NCBI GenBank assembly: GCA_020026335.1
Contig: JAHHQO010000003.1
Coordinates: forward strand, 124,001 to 188,000
Length of the DNA stretch: 64,000 bases
Direction of reading: 5' to 3'
Source of the DNA: Alistipes sp.
GTDB taxonomy: Bacteria > Bacteroidota > Bacteroidia > Bacteroidales > Rikenellaceae
The notes under the pieces are model-generated. The model was not told where the DNA came from, did no database searches, and saw only the letters and a program-made list of their open reading frames with translations. The position numbers were made by a program, and so were the translations under genes. Positions 24,376-35,600 of this stretch are shown piece by piece. The first letter of the stretch is position 1, and every line of letters begins with the position of its first letter.

Positions 24376-26664
24376 TTACTCGATGGTCGAAGGCGGAATG
24401 TCACCGGGACGTGTACCTCTCTTGTGGGAGGGGCGTTTCGACATCACGAAGTGAATTTCCGCTCCGTTGCGAATATCGTCGTAGGTGATGTAAGACTTGG
24501 AGTACTCTTTGCCGTTGAGATACATTTTGGCAATGTAGAGATTCTCTTTGCTCCAGTTCTTGGTGGTCACCTTGATGCTCTTACCGTTGCCCAGCTGCAT
24601 TTCCACAGCTGCCACGGTGGGGGAGCCGATGTTGTAGATGTTGCTCGAGGGGCTGGTGGGGTAGAAGCCCATGGTGTTGAACAGATACCATGCCGACATC
24701 TGACCGCAGTCATCATTGCCACTCAGTGAACCCGGTTCGTTGCCGTAGAAGTTGTCCGACACATAGCGAATCCAACGCTGGCAGTTCCACGGCTCACCCA
24801 AATAGTTGTAGAGGTAGATGATGTGGTGACAGGGTTCGTTTCCGTGCCAGTAGGCTCCGATACGTCCCTGAATGTCGTGTGCACCGGGAATATCGTCGGG
24901 CAGTTCGGTGGCGAAGAGTGAGTCGAGACGCATCTTGTAGAGGTCGCGTCCCATCGCCTCGATGTGTCCTTGGACATCGTGAGGTACATACCACGAATAC
25001 TGGAGAGTGAAGCCTTCGGTGATGTCGCCCCAGCCGTTCACAGAACCGGGACCCTGATAGGCCACCGGAGCAAACGGCGTGCGCCAATTGCCTTTTGAGT
25101 CGCGGCCGCGCATGAATTTGGTCTCGGGGTCGATGATGTTCTTATAGGACATGGCCCTTTTCATGAAGAACTTGTAATCTTCGTCTTTGCCGAGCACCTG
25201 TGCCGCGCGGGCGATGCAATAGTCATCGTAGGCATATTCGAGGGTCTTCGACACCGACTCTCGTTCTTTGTCGAAGGGTACCCAGCCCATCTCTGTATAT
25301 TCGGGCAGACAGTCGTAGTTGGGGTTGGTGGCCGTGCGCTTCATGGCCTCGAAGGCACGCTCGTAGTCGAAGCCCGGAATCTGCTTGACAATCATGTCGG
25401 CCAGTACGGAAACGGCATGGTAACCAATCATACACCAAGTCTCATTGCCGTAGAATGACCAGATAGGCAACATGTGTTCCACACTGCGGTCATAGTGAGC
25501 CAGCATCGAGTTGGCAAAGTCGGCACTCAGGTCGGGACGCAGCAGGTTCATCAGTGGGTGGAAAGCACGATAGGTGTCCCACAGCGAGAAGGTGGTGTAG
25601 TTGGTGAAATCTTTAGCATTCTCGATACTCTTGTCGTGGGCCAGATAGCGACGGTCAATGTCCTGGAAGAGAAAAGGATGTAGGAAACAACGGTAAACCG
25701 AGGTGTAGAAGGTCTCTTTGGTGGTCTGGTCTCCTTCGACTTCGAAGCGCGACAACTCCTTCTCCCACTGTGCCTCGCCCTCCTCACGCATCTGTTCGAA
25801 GGTCTTGCCGTCAGCAGTCTGAAGGTTCTTTCTTGCACCCTCCACATCGACCGATGAGATGGCTACATTTACAGTTACCTGCTCTTGCTCTTCGGTCTTG
25901 AATCTCATCCAAAATTTGAGATTCTCTCCCCATGCCTCTTTTGAGGAACGGAAACGCGAGGTGTTGTAGCAGACGAGTTTGCCGTGCTCCATAATGCCGA
26001 AGTCGCGTATGGGTTTCGAGAAACGGGCCGTGAAGTAGACTCTGCGTTCGGGCCCCCAGCCTCTGACGAGTTTGAAGCCGCTGACCGTATAGTCGTCCTC
26101 GATTCTGAAGTTGGCCCACTTGCACTTCCATAGCTGGGTATGCTTCATGTCGATGATGATATAGGCATCGTCGGCCTTGGGGTAGGTGAAGCGCAACATG
26201 CCGCTGTGGAGTCCGGCAGTCATCTCTGCCTTGATGTTGTAGTCGGTCAGCTCCACTCCGTAGTAGGCCGGTGATGCCCATTCCTTGTCGTGGCTGTAAC
26301 GCGAGCGGTAGCCTGTCTCGGGCTGTTCGTAGCTGCCCGGTTCTATTTTTACCTCACCGATGCCCGGCATGAAGAGAAAGTCGCCCAGGTCGGGGATACC
26401 TGTACCGCTGAGGTGGTTGAGCGAGAAGCCCATGATGGTGTTGTGGCTGTATTTGTAGCCCGAGGCGGCATCGTAGAAATCGTTGTCTGTATCGGGACTT
26501 ATCTGTATTGCGCCAAAAGGATATTGTGCGCCGGGATAGACATTGCCATAGCCGTCGGTGCCGACCAGCGGACGCACATAGTCGGTCTTTCGGTTGTCTG
26601 CCACGGCCGATAGGAATACACCGACCGTGAGCACGAGCGAAAGGGTAGTTGTGATAAGTTTCAT
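24376..26664 (-). CDS. GH92 alpha-mannosidase
   Basis: 762 residues with a signal peptide (MKLITTTLSLVLTVGVFLSAVA). The GH92 N-terminal beta-sandwich begins at 'DYVRPLVGTDGYGNVYPGA'. The catalytic (alpha/alpha)6 domain carries HGNEPCHH, near residue 610, with the general-acid Glu, and GNDDCGQMSAWYLF with the paired Asp base. GH92 enzymes are calcium-dependent exo-acting inverting alpha-mannosidases, mostly alpha-1,2 on high-mannose N-glycans. A cleavable signal without a lipobox suggests a periplasmic location. The ATG at 26664 is chosen from the signal peptide. It is divergent from the PUL regulator and probably co-regulated with the locus to its right. Confidence 0.95.
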   Translation of the reverse strand: MKLITTTLSLVLTVGVFLSAVADNRKTDYVRPLVGTDGYGNVYPGAQYPFGAIQISPDTDNDFYDAASGYKYSHNTIMGFSLNHLSGTGIPDLGDFLFMPGIGEVKIEPGSYEQPETGYRSRYSHDKEWASPAYYGVELTDYNIKAEMTAGLHSGMLRFTYPKADDAYIIIDMKHTQLWKCKWANFRIEDDYTVSGFKLVRGWGPERRVYFTARFSKPIRDFGIMEHGKLVCYNTSRFRSSKEAWGENLKFWMRFKTEEQEQVTVNVAISSVDVEGARKNLQTADGKTFEQMREEGEAQWEKELSRFEVEGDQTTKETFYTSVYRCFLHPFLFQDIDRRYLAHDKSIENAKDFTNYTTFSLWDTYRAFHPLMNLLRPDLSADFANSMLAHYDRSVEHMLPIWSFYGNETWCMIGYHAVSVLADMIVKQIPGFDYERAFEAMKRTATNPNYDCLPEYTEMGWVPFDKERESVSKTLEYAYDDYCIARAAQVLGKDEDYKFFMKRAMSYKNIIDPETKFMRGRDSKGNWRTPFAPVAYQGPGSVNGWGDITEGFTLQYSWYVPHDVQGHIEAMGRDLYKMRLDSLFATELPDDIPGAHDIQGRIGAYWHGNEPCHHIIYLYNYLGEPWNCQRWIRYVSDNFYGNEPGSLSGNDDCGQMSAWYLFNTMGFYPTSPSSNIYNIGSPTVAAVEMQLGNGKSIKVTTKNWSKENLYIAKMYLNGKEYSKSYITYDDIRNGAEIHFVMSKRPSHKRGTRPGDIPPSTIE

Positions 26665-26868
26665 TTTGTTCGTTTTGATTGAATGGATAGATTGCCGGTC
26701 GATGTCGGAAGACAACAACGACTGGAGAATGTTGGACGGTCCGAACGACTGTCACTGCTCATGATAGGGTCTGGGGGTGCCTAAGTCGGGGATTTGTGAA
26801 ATTTCATTGACAATAAGATTTGTGGTTGGTAATGAAAAAAATCCGTTTTCCGGTATGATAAGGCATTA

Positions 26869-26899
26869 CAAAAATAGAAAATAAATCCATAAATATCAA
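26869..26899 (-). promoter_or_regulatory. Promoter of GH92 gene
   Basis: -7 TATTTTTG (26869-26876) and -33 TTGA (26896-26899), 19-bp spacer on the minus strand. Confidence 0.45.
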
Positions 26900-27017
26900 C
26901 TTCCTTCCAAAAATTTCTTCCACACGGGCGACAGCTATGCCGGTCGGAGTAGAATTGGAAATATATGCCGAATACCCGACTCTGCATTTGGTCGGATAAA
27001 ATCAACATTGAGTCGAA

Positions 27018-27025
27018 TATCTTTG
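27018..27025 (+). promoter_or_regulatory. -7 box of PUL regulator promoter
   Basis: TATCTTTG about 50 bp before the ATG at 27078; -33 not convincing. Confidence 0.5.
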
Positions 27026-27077
27026 CAAAAAAAATAATTTATATCTATTTTTATATGAAAATATGACCCTTTATTCG

Positions 27078-29984
27078 ATGAAATATCTCTTTACCTTGTT
27101 GTTGTCATTCGTGTGGGTATTGTTCGGTATCGCGCAGACGGTCACCGACTTGCATGTCAAATTTGTGAATACAGCCGACGGGCTTTCGAGCAGTGCCGTG
27201 CTGAGTATATGTCAGGATGAGTCGGGTCTGTTGTGGTTCGGCACCTACGACGGACTTAACTGCTACGATGGCAAGAATGTAGAGGTGTATAACAACATAT
27301 CTACCGAAAGCCAATTGCGAAGTAACATCATTCACAAAATCTGTCAGGCCGATAATCACTGCCTGTGGTTGAAGACTTACCACGATATCAACCGCTTTTC
27401 GCTGGTCAGCCGTTCGGTGGAAAAGACCTTCAACCACACCATGTCGTGGAAAATACTTTCTAATATTTCGGGTAACACATGGGCTATCAATGGCGACTCG
27501 TTGATGTACTATAACACGAGGCTTGAAAAATTCCTTTGCATCGATACCTGTTCTTTTCGTGAGTATTACGAGGCTTTTGTTGACAAGGAGGGACACTTGA
27601 TGCTCCTGCCGGAGAACTCCGATATTGTTGTCGATTACTCGATTAATTCGTTCGACAATGCAGAACCCTCCGAACTGCGTTTCAACAAGACTTCCCTCAA
27701 GTTCCACCATAAAAAGGTGCTGGACTACTACATCCAGCACGAATCTTTCAGTTTCATCGACGAGGACTACAATCTCTATCTCTACGATCCCACGCGTAAA
27801 AGCAAGATTTTCATCAGTAATATCGCATATCTGGTACGCAAATATGGTTCTATTACCAATGTCCTGTCTCTCCATGACGATATCATCGTGGCCTTTTCGC
27901 GCAATGGTCTGGTGCGTCTGGTCTCGGAGAATCACTATCGTGAGAAAATCATTGACGGTCGTCTGTGTGCCTTCTCGGCTTTCAAGGATGTGAACAATGA
28001 CATCGTGTGGATTGGTACCGATGGTCAGGGGGCGATGGCTATTATGAAGAACAACTCCATCGCTCACAGCATTATGCTCAAGGATCTGTCGCCGATGCTG
28101 AAGCGTCAGATTCGCTGTATCTCGACGGACCATTACGGCGGATTGTGGTTTGGAACAAAGGGCGACGGTGTGGTTTACATTCCCGAATATGAGCGAGCCA
28201 ATCTTACGAAGAAAGTATTCCACATGATGGACGGCACGGTCAGTCCGCTCGATAATCTCCGAATGGAATGGAAAGACAATAAAATCTTCTTCATCGAGGA
28301 GGACATCCATAATAAGGGCATGTGGTTCGGTGGCGGTCATAACTCCGTATATTTCTATTCGTTTGAGCGCAAGAAGATATACCCGTTGCGTGGTTTGCCC
28401 GATTTTATCACTCAAGCCAAAAATCCGTACACGTTCCTCAGTCTGAAGCAGCAGAACAAGTCTGTGCTATGGATTTCGGTGGGTTCGGTGGGACTGGTGA
28501 GACTTTCCATAGATTTTGAACAGGGAGAGCCTGTGGTGAAAGACGCACGAGTTTGCGAGATAAAGGATAGCAAAGGTGTCGTGCTGACCGTTTTTGCGGC
28601 GATGACCAAGGAGAGTGATTCAATATTATGGGTGGGCGATGTATGTCGCGGCTTGGTTCGCTTTAACATGGATACCGAGCAGTATGAGCCTATCTCACTC
28701 GAACAATATCTCCATAAGTCGGTTAACGACATCATGTCGGTGTTGCCCTATGACAAGGATAAGTATTATATCTGTACAACATCGGGTTTGGTGTCGATGA
28801 ATTACAGTGAAGGAACAGTGCATGGCATCAATTTTCTCGGTGACGACAATCCTCAGTTGGCCGGTATGATACATGGTGTCCTGGCTGACCGTGACGGCTT
28901 CCTGTGGCTCAGCAGTAACAACGGACTCTATAAGTACAATCCCAACAATGGTTCGGTGCACACCTTCTTCGGTAATGGTATTAAAATCAAGGAGTTCAGT
29001 GACGGTGCCTACTACAAATGCCCCTATTCGGGTTATTTGTTCTTTGGCGGCAATAATGGTCTGCTCTACCTTTACCGCAACACCAATGTGCTGAAGAAAT
29101 TTTATCCCGATGTCGTATTACGCAAATTCTGCGTGGATAACCACTTCCCCGGTAAGTTTAACTACCGTCGTGGAAATCTGGAGGGCTGGCGGTTCGATTC
29201 CGATTATTCGTTCTTTTCTTTTGACTACATTGCGCCTGATTACATGAATAGCAAGAATATCGAGTATTCCTATATGCTGGAGGGCTACGATAAGGAGTGG
29301 TCGACTTTCTCGACCTCGACACAGGCCGTGTATATGAAGGTGCCGCCCGGAAAATACATCTTCAAAGTGAAGTACAAACGCGACATCTCGGAGAATAACA
29401 CCAAGACACTGGAGATACCTATTTATATAAATCAGCCTTTCTGCCAGTCGCTGAGCGCGAAGATTATGTTCTTCTTATTGCTCATGCTGCTGGGCATGTA
29501 TTTCGAATACCTGTATCTCAAATACCGAGCCACATTGTCTCATGTCGATGGACGCAGGATAACTTCTGACGATGAACATTCTTCGGAGCATGTCTCGAGC
29601 TATGGTATTTCGTTCACGGTCAGAGATGACGAGCAGAAGAAGTTTCTCGGCAAATTGCTCTCGTTGATTGAAACCCATATCTCCGACAACAAGTTCGACA
29701 TTCCGTTTATTTCCGCGGAAATGTGTCTCAGTACCCGACAATTCTATCGTAAATTCGGCGAGCTGGATTGCTCTGTGTCACCGGGCGAGCTGGTGAAACT
29801 CTGCCGTTTGGAGAAGGCGGCTGAACAGCTGCGAACAACCGATGCCCCGATTCAGAGCATCTATCTTTCGGTGGGTATCAATTCGCGTTCATATTTCTAT
29901 AAGGAGTTTATCCGGAAATATGGCGTGACCCCCAGGGATTACCGCTTGCAGCACTCTGCCGAGGAATCCTCTGCGGATAGTTGA
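27078..29984 (+). CDS. Membrane-spanning propeller-AraC regulator without kinase domain
   Basis: 968 residues. A signal/anchor (MKYLFTLLLSFVWVLFGIAQ) is followed by two-component-regulator-type beta-propeller repeats (e.g. DESGLLWFGTYDGLN, 'DRDGFLWLSSNNGLYKYN') over about 30-680. A Y_Y_Y domain lies at about 690-785 (EYSYMLEGYDKEWSTFS). One transmembrane helix (about 793-817, IMFFLLLMLLGMYFEYLYL) and, after only about 45 residues, a C-terminal AraC HTH (about 860-960, 'SAEMCLSTRQFYRKF' and 'SVGINSRSYFYKEFIRKYG') complete it. This is a hybrid two-component architecture with histidine kinase, receiver and phosphorelay missing. It probably senses a glycan in the periplasm and binds DNA directly. 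ATG 27078 is preferred to 27063 because it starts the signal sequence. Confidence 0.88.
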   Translation: MKYLFTLLLSFVWVLFGIAQTVTDLHVKFVNTADGLSSSAVLSICQDESGLLWFGTYDGLNCYDGKNVEVYNNISTESQLRSNIIHKICQADNHCLWLKTYHDINRFSLVSRSVEKTFNHTMSWKILSNISGNTWAINGDSLMYYNTRLEKFLCIDTCSFREYYEAFVDKEGHLMLLPENSDIVVDYSINSFDNAEPSELRFNKTSLKFHHKKVLDYYIQHESFSFIDEDYNLYLYDPTRKSKIFISNIAYLVRKYGSITNVLSLHDDIIVAFSRNGLVRLVSENHYREKIIDGRLCAFSAFKDVNNDIVWIGTDGQGAMAIMKNNSIAHSIMLKDLSPMLKRQIRCISTDHYGGLWFGTKGDGVVYIPEYERANLTKKVFHMMDGTVSPLDNLRMEWKDNKIFFIEEDIHNKGMWFGGGHNSVYFYSFERKKIYPLRGLPDFITQAKNPYTFLSLKQQNKSVLWISVGSVGLVRLSIDFEQGEPVVKDARVCEIKDSKGVVLTVFAAMTKESDSILWVGDVCRGLVRFNMDTEQYEPISLEQYLHKSVNDIMSVLPYDKDKYYICTTSGLVSMNYSEGTVHGINFLGDDNPQLAGMIHGVLADRDGFLWLSSNNGLYKYNPNNGSVHTFFGNGIKIKEFSDGAYYKCPYSGYLFFGGNNGLLYLYRNTNVLKKFYPDVVLRKFCVDNHFPGKFNYRRGNLEGWRFDSDYSFFSFDYIAPDYMNSKNIEYSYMLEGYDKEWSTFSTSTQAVYMKVPPGKYIFKVKYKRDISENNTKTLEIPIYINQPFCQSLSAKIMFFLLLMLLGMYFEYLYLKYRATLSHVDGRRITSDDEHSSEHVSSYGISFTVRDDEQKKFLGKLLSLIETHISDNKFDIPFISAEMCLSTRQFYRKFGELDCSVSPGELVKLCRLEKAAEQLRTTDAPIQSIYLSVGINSRSYFYKEFIRKYGVTPRDYRLQHSAEESSADS

Positions 29985-30035
29985 AGAAGTTGGCAAAAGA
30001 ATAGAAACGTGAGATTTTGTCTGTTTTTCTGCAAA

Positions 30036-30072
30036 ATAGCCCTGTGTAATAGAGTACACAGGGTTCTTTTTT
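30036..30072 (+). terminator. Terminator of PUL regulator gene
   Basis: CCCTGTGTA / TACACAGGG with a 6-nt loop, followed by TTCTTTTTTATT. Confidence 0.8.
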
Positions 30073-30249
30073 ATTACATATAAAAATATAACTCATTGAA
30101 AATGAGTGTCTGAATTGAGGACTAAACCTCTTTCTGTCTCCTTTGTGCCTAATTTGGCGATTTAATGTTTTTTGGCATTTTTAGCCACAGTTTTTTATCT
30201 GTTTTTGAAGAACTTTGTATTAGGAAAAATCAAATAAACTTTAAAAAGT

Positions 30250-32547
30250 ATGAATCACTCCTTTGAGAAATTGTTTCTGATGCTTGGTCTCGCATGCGCA
30301 GTGTCGTGTGCGCAACCCGAAAGTATGTCGGAAAACCTGTTGCCCACTCCTGTATCAGTGGTCAAACAAAACGGTACTTTTACCTTCGAACAGGGAATGG
30401 TCGTCAATGTGACCAGTAATGAGTTTCTACCGGCAGTGGGGTATCTGAAAAGTTTTCTTCCCCAAAATCTCTTGACCGTCAAGTGCGGTGAGGATGCAGA
30501 AGCTTCTATTATTATTCGTAGGGTCGACGGCCTTGATAAAGGTAGTTATCACCTCGCTGTTGATTCGGAGCGTGTGCTCATTGAAGCAACCGATTGTTCG
30601 GGTGTGGCTTCTGCAGTCTCTACCGTGCGTCAGCTCTTGCCCGATGCCATAGAGGCACAGGATTGGAGTAACCTCTCTATGGAGTGTGTCGATATTACAG
30701 ATGCTCCTCGTTTCGAATGGCGTGGTATGCACCTCGATGTATCGCGTCATTTTTATGATAAAGATGAGGTGAAGCAGTTGCTCGACAAGATGGCGCTCTA
30801 CAAGTTTAATAAGTTCCATTGGCACCTGACCGATGATCAGGGCTGGCGTATTGAAATCAAGCGTTACCCCCTGCTGACCGAGAAGGGCTCGTGGCGTAAG
30901 TTCAACTCTCAGGATCGCACCTGTCTCTATTTTGAAAAGGAGAAGTCAAATCCCGACTTCGGTATTCCCGCCGACAAAATCAAGATTGTGGAGGGTGACA
31001 CCATTTATGGCGGATTCTATACCCAGGAAGATATCCGCGAGGTGGTCAGCTATGCGACCGAGCGTGGTATCGATGTCATTCCCGAAATTGATATGCCGGG
31101 TCACTTCCTGGCAGCCATCGAGCAGTATCCTTTTGTCGATTGCGAGAATGCAGAGGCGTGGGGTGATGCTTTCTCCTCGCCCATCTGCGTCGGTGATGAG
31201 AAAGCCGTGGAGTTTGCCCGTAATATTTGGAAAGAGGTCTTTGAACTTTTCCCCTATGAGTATGCTCACATCGGCGGTGACGAGGTAGACCGTAAGAACT
31301 GGAAAAATTGTAAGAAGTGCAACGCGCTGATTCGCCAAAAGGGATTGAAGAATGTCGATGGTATTCAGACTTACTTCATACGTGAGATGGAGCAGTTCTT
31401 CAACGATAACGGCAAGCGTCTGATTGGTTGGGACGAAGTGGTTGAGGATGGTCTGAATCCCACAAGTGCCATCTCGTGGTGGAGAAGTTGGTGTGGCGAT
31501 GCCGTGAAGAAGGCAACTTCCCAAGGTATGGAGGCCATCATTTGTCCCAACACATGCTTCTATTTTGACTATGAGCAGAAGGACGCTTCGCTCCGTCAGA
31601 TTTACGAGTCAAATCCCTATCCTGCCAATCTTACGGAGTCCGAGAAGGCGCTGGTGAAGGGCGTGCAGTGTAATATATGGTGTGAGTGGATTCCTTCGGT
31701 GAACCGCATGGAATATATGATTTTTCCCCGAATGATAGCTGTCGCCGAATTGGGTTGGTGTGCTGCCGACAAACTGAACGACTATTCGGCATTTGAGAGC
31801 AAGGTATTGCGTCACTTCTCGCGTTTCGATGAGATGGGTATCAACTACCGCATTCCCGATTTCAAGGGCTTCTATGACAAAAACGCATTTGTCGACAATG
31901 CCGAGTTGAAGGTGGAGTGTATGCTTCCCGGAATAGAAATTCATTACACGACTGACGGTTCTGTCCCCACGCTCTCATCTCCCAAATATACTTCTCCCGT
32001 CAAAGTCTCTCAATCCACCCGTTTCCAGATTCGTGGTTTCCGTCCCGACGGTACTGCCGGTGAAATCTGTAAGACAGAGTTCCAGAAGCAGGATTACATG
32101 TCTGCTGTCTCTGCGTCGGCATCGTTGGCCGAGGGCCTGTCTGTTGAGCGTAAGGACTATACAGGCAATCTTTGTAGCGAGATTCCTGCCGCACGTACCC
32201 TCAAGACCTACGTAAGCACCCAAGGTGTGATTATCCCTGCCGAGGTGAAAGGCTCTATCGCTCTGTTTTTCGATGGTTATATTGAAGTGCCGGGCGATGA
32301 TGTATACACCCTGTCAACACTTTCCGACGACGGCAGCATGGTGACCATCGACGGTGAGGTGATTATCAATAATGATGGCCTTCACTCTCCCCGCGAGGTG
32401 ACCTCGCAGGTGGCTTTGGCTCAAGGCCTTCACAAGATTCAAGTTACCTACTTCGACTATAATGGCGGCCTGCTCAAATTCTTCATTATCGATAATGAGG
32501 GTGTGAAGCGCGAATGTCCTGCCACATGGTTCAAATACGAATTGTAA
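30250..32547 (+). CDS. GH20 beta-hexosaminidase lipoprotein with PA14-like end
   Basis: 765 residues. Lipobox AVSCAQ at residue 20. GH20b domain (about 30-150), catalytic barrel with WHLTDDQGWR and D344-E345 in HIGGDEVDRKNW. A chitobiase C-terminal segment ('IHYTTDGSVPTLSSP', about 560-610) is followed by a PA14-like beta-sandwich (about 640-765, TLSTLSDDGSMVTIDG and GLHKIQVTYFD). It trims terminal GlcNAc/GalNAc. It is the first gene of the SusCD operon (87 bp to susC), consistent with N-glycan antenna trimming before mannosidase action. It shares the GH20 core with the enzyme at 13.5 kb but has a different C-terminal module. Confidence 0.93.
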   Translation: MNHSFEKLFLMLGLACAVSCAQPESMSENLLPTPVSVVKQNGTFTFEQGMVVNVTSNEFLPAVGYLKSFLPQNLLTVKCGEDAEASIIIRRVDGLDKGSYHLAVDSERVLIEATDCSGVASAVSTVRQLLPDAIEAQDWSNLSMECVDITDAPRFEWRGMHLDVSRHFYDKDEVKQLLDKMALYKFNKFHWHLTDDQGWRIEIKRYPLLTEKGSWRKFNSQDRTCLYFEKEKSNPDFGIPADKIKIVEGDTIYGGFYTQEDIREVVSYATERGIDVIPEIDMPGHFLAAIEQYPFVDCENAEAWGDAFSSPICVGDEKAVEFARNIWKEVFELFPYEYAHIGGDEVDRKNWKNCKKCNALIRQKGLKNVDGIQTYFIREMEQFFNDNGKRLIGWDEVVEDGLNPTSAISWWRSWCGDAVKKATSQGMEAIICPNTCFYFDYEQKDASLRQIYESNPYPANLTESEKALVKGVQCNIWCEWIPSVNRMEYMIFPRMIAVAELGWCAADKLNDYSAFESKVLRHFSRFDEMGINYRIPDFKGFYDKNAFVDNAELKVECMLPGIEIHYTTDGSVPTLSSPKYTSPVKVSQSTRFQIRGFRPDGTAGEICKTEFQKQDYMSAVSASASLAEGLSVERKDYTGNLCSEIPAARTLKTYVSTQGVIIPAEVKGSIALFFDGYIEVPGDDVYTLSTLSDDGSMVTIDGEVIINNDGLHSPREVTSQVALAQGLHKIQVTYFDYNGGLLKFFIIDNEGVKRECPATWFKYEL

Positions 32548-32590
32548 ACTTCTAAAAAAAAGACAGCCTATGACCTATGAAAGTCTGGAA

Positions 32591-32598
32591 TACATTTG
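32591..32598 (+). promoter_or_regulatory. Possible -7 box upstream of susC-like gene
   Basis: TACATTTG in the 86-bp GH20-susC gap; no recognisable -33, so internal transcription start is only possible. Confidence 0.3.
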
Positions 32599-32633
32599 AA
32601 AAGTAAAACATATTCACTAACCTATTATGCAAT

Positions 32634-35600
32634 ATGAGCAAAAATCCTACTAAATCTATTCTTAAGGGGATGGGAATCGGAATGATTTCATTGGCAGCTG
32701 TGATGTCACCGCAGACACAGGTTTTTGCTGATGCGAATGATTCCGCAACGGTAATGACCCAGAAAAAGGGTCTACCCGTTCGTGGTACGGTTCTCGACGA
32801 TCATGGTGATCCGATTATCGGTGCCACCGTTCTGGTGAAGGGTACTGCAATTGGTACCACCACCAATGTTGACGGTACATTTACCGTCGATGTCCCTTTT
32901 GCTGATGCTATCCTTAATCTTTCGTTCATCGGTTACACTCCGATGGAGATTCCGTTGAATGGACGTACGAGTCTTGATGTTGTGATGACCGAGGACTCGA
33001 AAACTATTGAGCAGGTTGTTGTCGTCGGCTTCGGTGTACAGAAGAAGCAGACCATTACCGGTTCGTTGACCTCACTTTCGGTTAAGGAACTCTCTCAGAG
33101 CCCTTCGGCCAATGTAACCAACGCTTTGGCCGGCCGTCTTCCGGGTCTGACCGTCACCCAGTACGGTGGTGGTGAGCCGGGTAAGGATATCGGCCAGCTC
33201 AATATCCGTGGACTTTCGACCTACAACGGTGGCGCGCAGGCACCCATTGTCATCGTTGATGGCGTTGAGCGTTCGTTCTCTGACCTGTCGCCCGACGAAA
33301 TAGAGACCTTTACCATTCTGAAAGATGCCTCGGCCACTGCCGTCTATGGTGTGCGTGGTGCCAATGGTGTGATTATTGTCACCACCAAACGAGGTGTCAA
33401 TTCGGGTAAGCCTACCGTGGAGTTCAAAGCGCAGTTCGGTATCTCCGAGCCTATCAGTTTCTCCAACTATCTGGGTTCGGCCGACTATGCCACCCTCTAT
33501 AACCAGGCGTTGAAGAATGACAACCCCAACTGGGAGACCGACCCCATCGTGCAGAGCAAGATGTTCCCCCAGAAGATGATTGACAACTGGCGACATGCCG
33601 AAGGTTTTAACCACGATGGTAAGGGATATAACATCGACTTGTTCGACTACGCCTTCAAACCGGCTTTCCAGCAGGATTACAGCCTGTCGGTAAGAGGTGG
33701 TAACGAACGCGCGCGTTACTTTGCTATGGTCAGCTTCTTTGACCAGGGCGGTAACTACAAGTACACCGACTTGAATCCTGCCTACGAGACCAATGGCGGT
33801 TACACACGTTACAACCTGCGTTCGAATATCGATGTCGATGTGACCAAGGACTTCTACATTCACTTGGGTTTGGGTGGCCGTATTGCACAGACCAATGAGT
33901 CGGGTGGTGGTTCCAACAACATCATCTTTACGGCCAACACCGTGCCTTCGATGTATCCCGTCGTACTGGAGTATAACGGCTATCCCGCCAACGATGACTT
34001 TTACAAAGACCATCCGCGCGGTCTTCTTTTCGGTGATACCCGTTTCAGAAAGAATATCTTGGGTGAGATTGCCTTCATGGGTTACCGCAAGGGACAGATT
34101 ACCAATTTCGATGGTACGTTCACCATTGGCCACAAATTGGACTTTATTACCGAGGGGCTGAAGATTGAGGGCTTGTTCTCCTACGATATGGCGGAGTCAC
34201 AGACCATTACCCGTATTCCCGGCAGACCTACGGTCAATAATGAGGAGTATGGCGGTTATGCAACCTTCTATCCCACAGTAGGACCTTCGGCCTTTTGGAA
34301 TCCTGATGAGACGCATTACATGGGTGCCTACACTCCGGCGGTAAATAACCATACGGTAAATACTCCCATCGGCAACGATTTCAGTCACGGTCAGTCTGTT
34401 GGTAAGACCTACATGCAGTTGAAACTCGACTATGCTCGTCAGTTTGGCGACCATAATGTGACAGGTATGGTGATGGTTAACCGTTCGGAGACCAAGATTG
34501 ATAAGGAGGTGCCGTTCCGTTATCAGGGACTGGCTGCACGTGTGACCTACAACTACCGCAACAAGTATCTTTTCGAGACCAATCTCGGTGTCAATGGTTC
34601 CGAGAACTTTGCACGCGGTAACCGTTATGGTGTGTTCCCGTCCGTATCATTGGGTTGGGTGCTCACCGAGGAGCCTTTCATGCGTGGAACGCGCAATTGG
34701 TTGGATTATCTGAAGATTCGTGGTTCATTTGGTATTTCGGGTAACGATCAGGGTATCGGACGTTTCCTCTATGTTCAGTATTATAACCCCACGGGTGGCA
34801 ATGGCTGGCATTTGGGTCCCAACCTTGACCAAAATATGGGCGATGGCCTGGAAGAGGGTGACCTTGCCAATGCCAACCTGACTTGGGAAAAGGGTCAGAA
34901 GTACAACGTGGGTCTTGAAGTCAAGATGTTCAATAACAAGCTCTCGATTGTGGCCGATGCCTTCTACGAGCGTCGATATGATATCATCACCAACACCGGT
35001 GGTTCCGATGTTGTGGGCATTCCCGATGTGTTGGGTAAGGTCTCCTCGATGGTCAATGCCGGAGAGGTAATTAATCGTGGTATTGATGTTGAGGTGGGCT
35101 GGAATCACCGAGTCAATAAGAACTTTTCCTATTTCGTGAAATTCAATTGTGGATTTGCTCGTAATAAAATCCGCAATATGCTCGAAATCGAGCGTGAGGT
35201 CCCTTGGATGCAGCGCACGGGTCACCGTATCGGCGAGAACTTCGTCTATGTGGCCGACCATTTTGTTCGCGACCAGGCCGAAGCCGACCGTCTGAATGCC
35301 ATGAACAATGGCAATGGTTATCAGAAGTGGGGTAAACTTGTTCCCGGTGATGTGGTTTACCGTGACCTGAACAACGATGGTATCATCGATGAGTTGCACG
35401 ATATGTGTCCTATGGGTAATCCCAAGGTGCCCGAGTTCCAGTTTGGTATTCCCATCGGTTTTGCCTACAAGGGTCTTGATGTGAGCATGCTGTGGCAGGG
35501 TGCCGCTCTCACCTCCATGATGCTCAACGGACCTGCCGTGTATGACTTCCCTGTAATGGGAGCCCAGGGTAATGATATGGGTAAGGTGAAGGGTATGCAC

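Larger units (their letters stand above)
26665..27077. other. Divergent regulatory region between GH92 and PUL regulator
   Basis: AT-rich 413-bp gap with two opposing Bacteroidota-type -7 boxes (26869-26876 minus, 27018-27025 plus). It implies a leader of roughly 190 nt on the GH92 transcript. No ORF of substance is seen. Confidence 0.5.
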
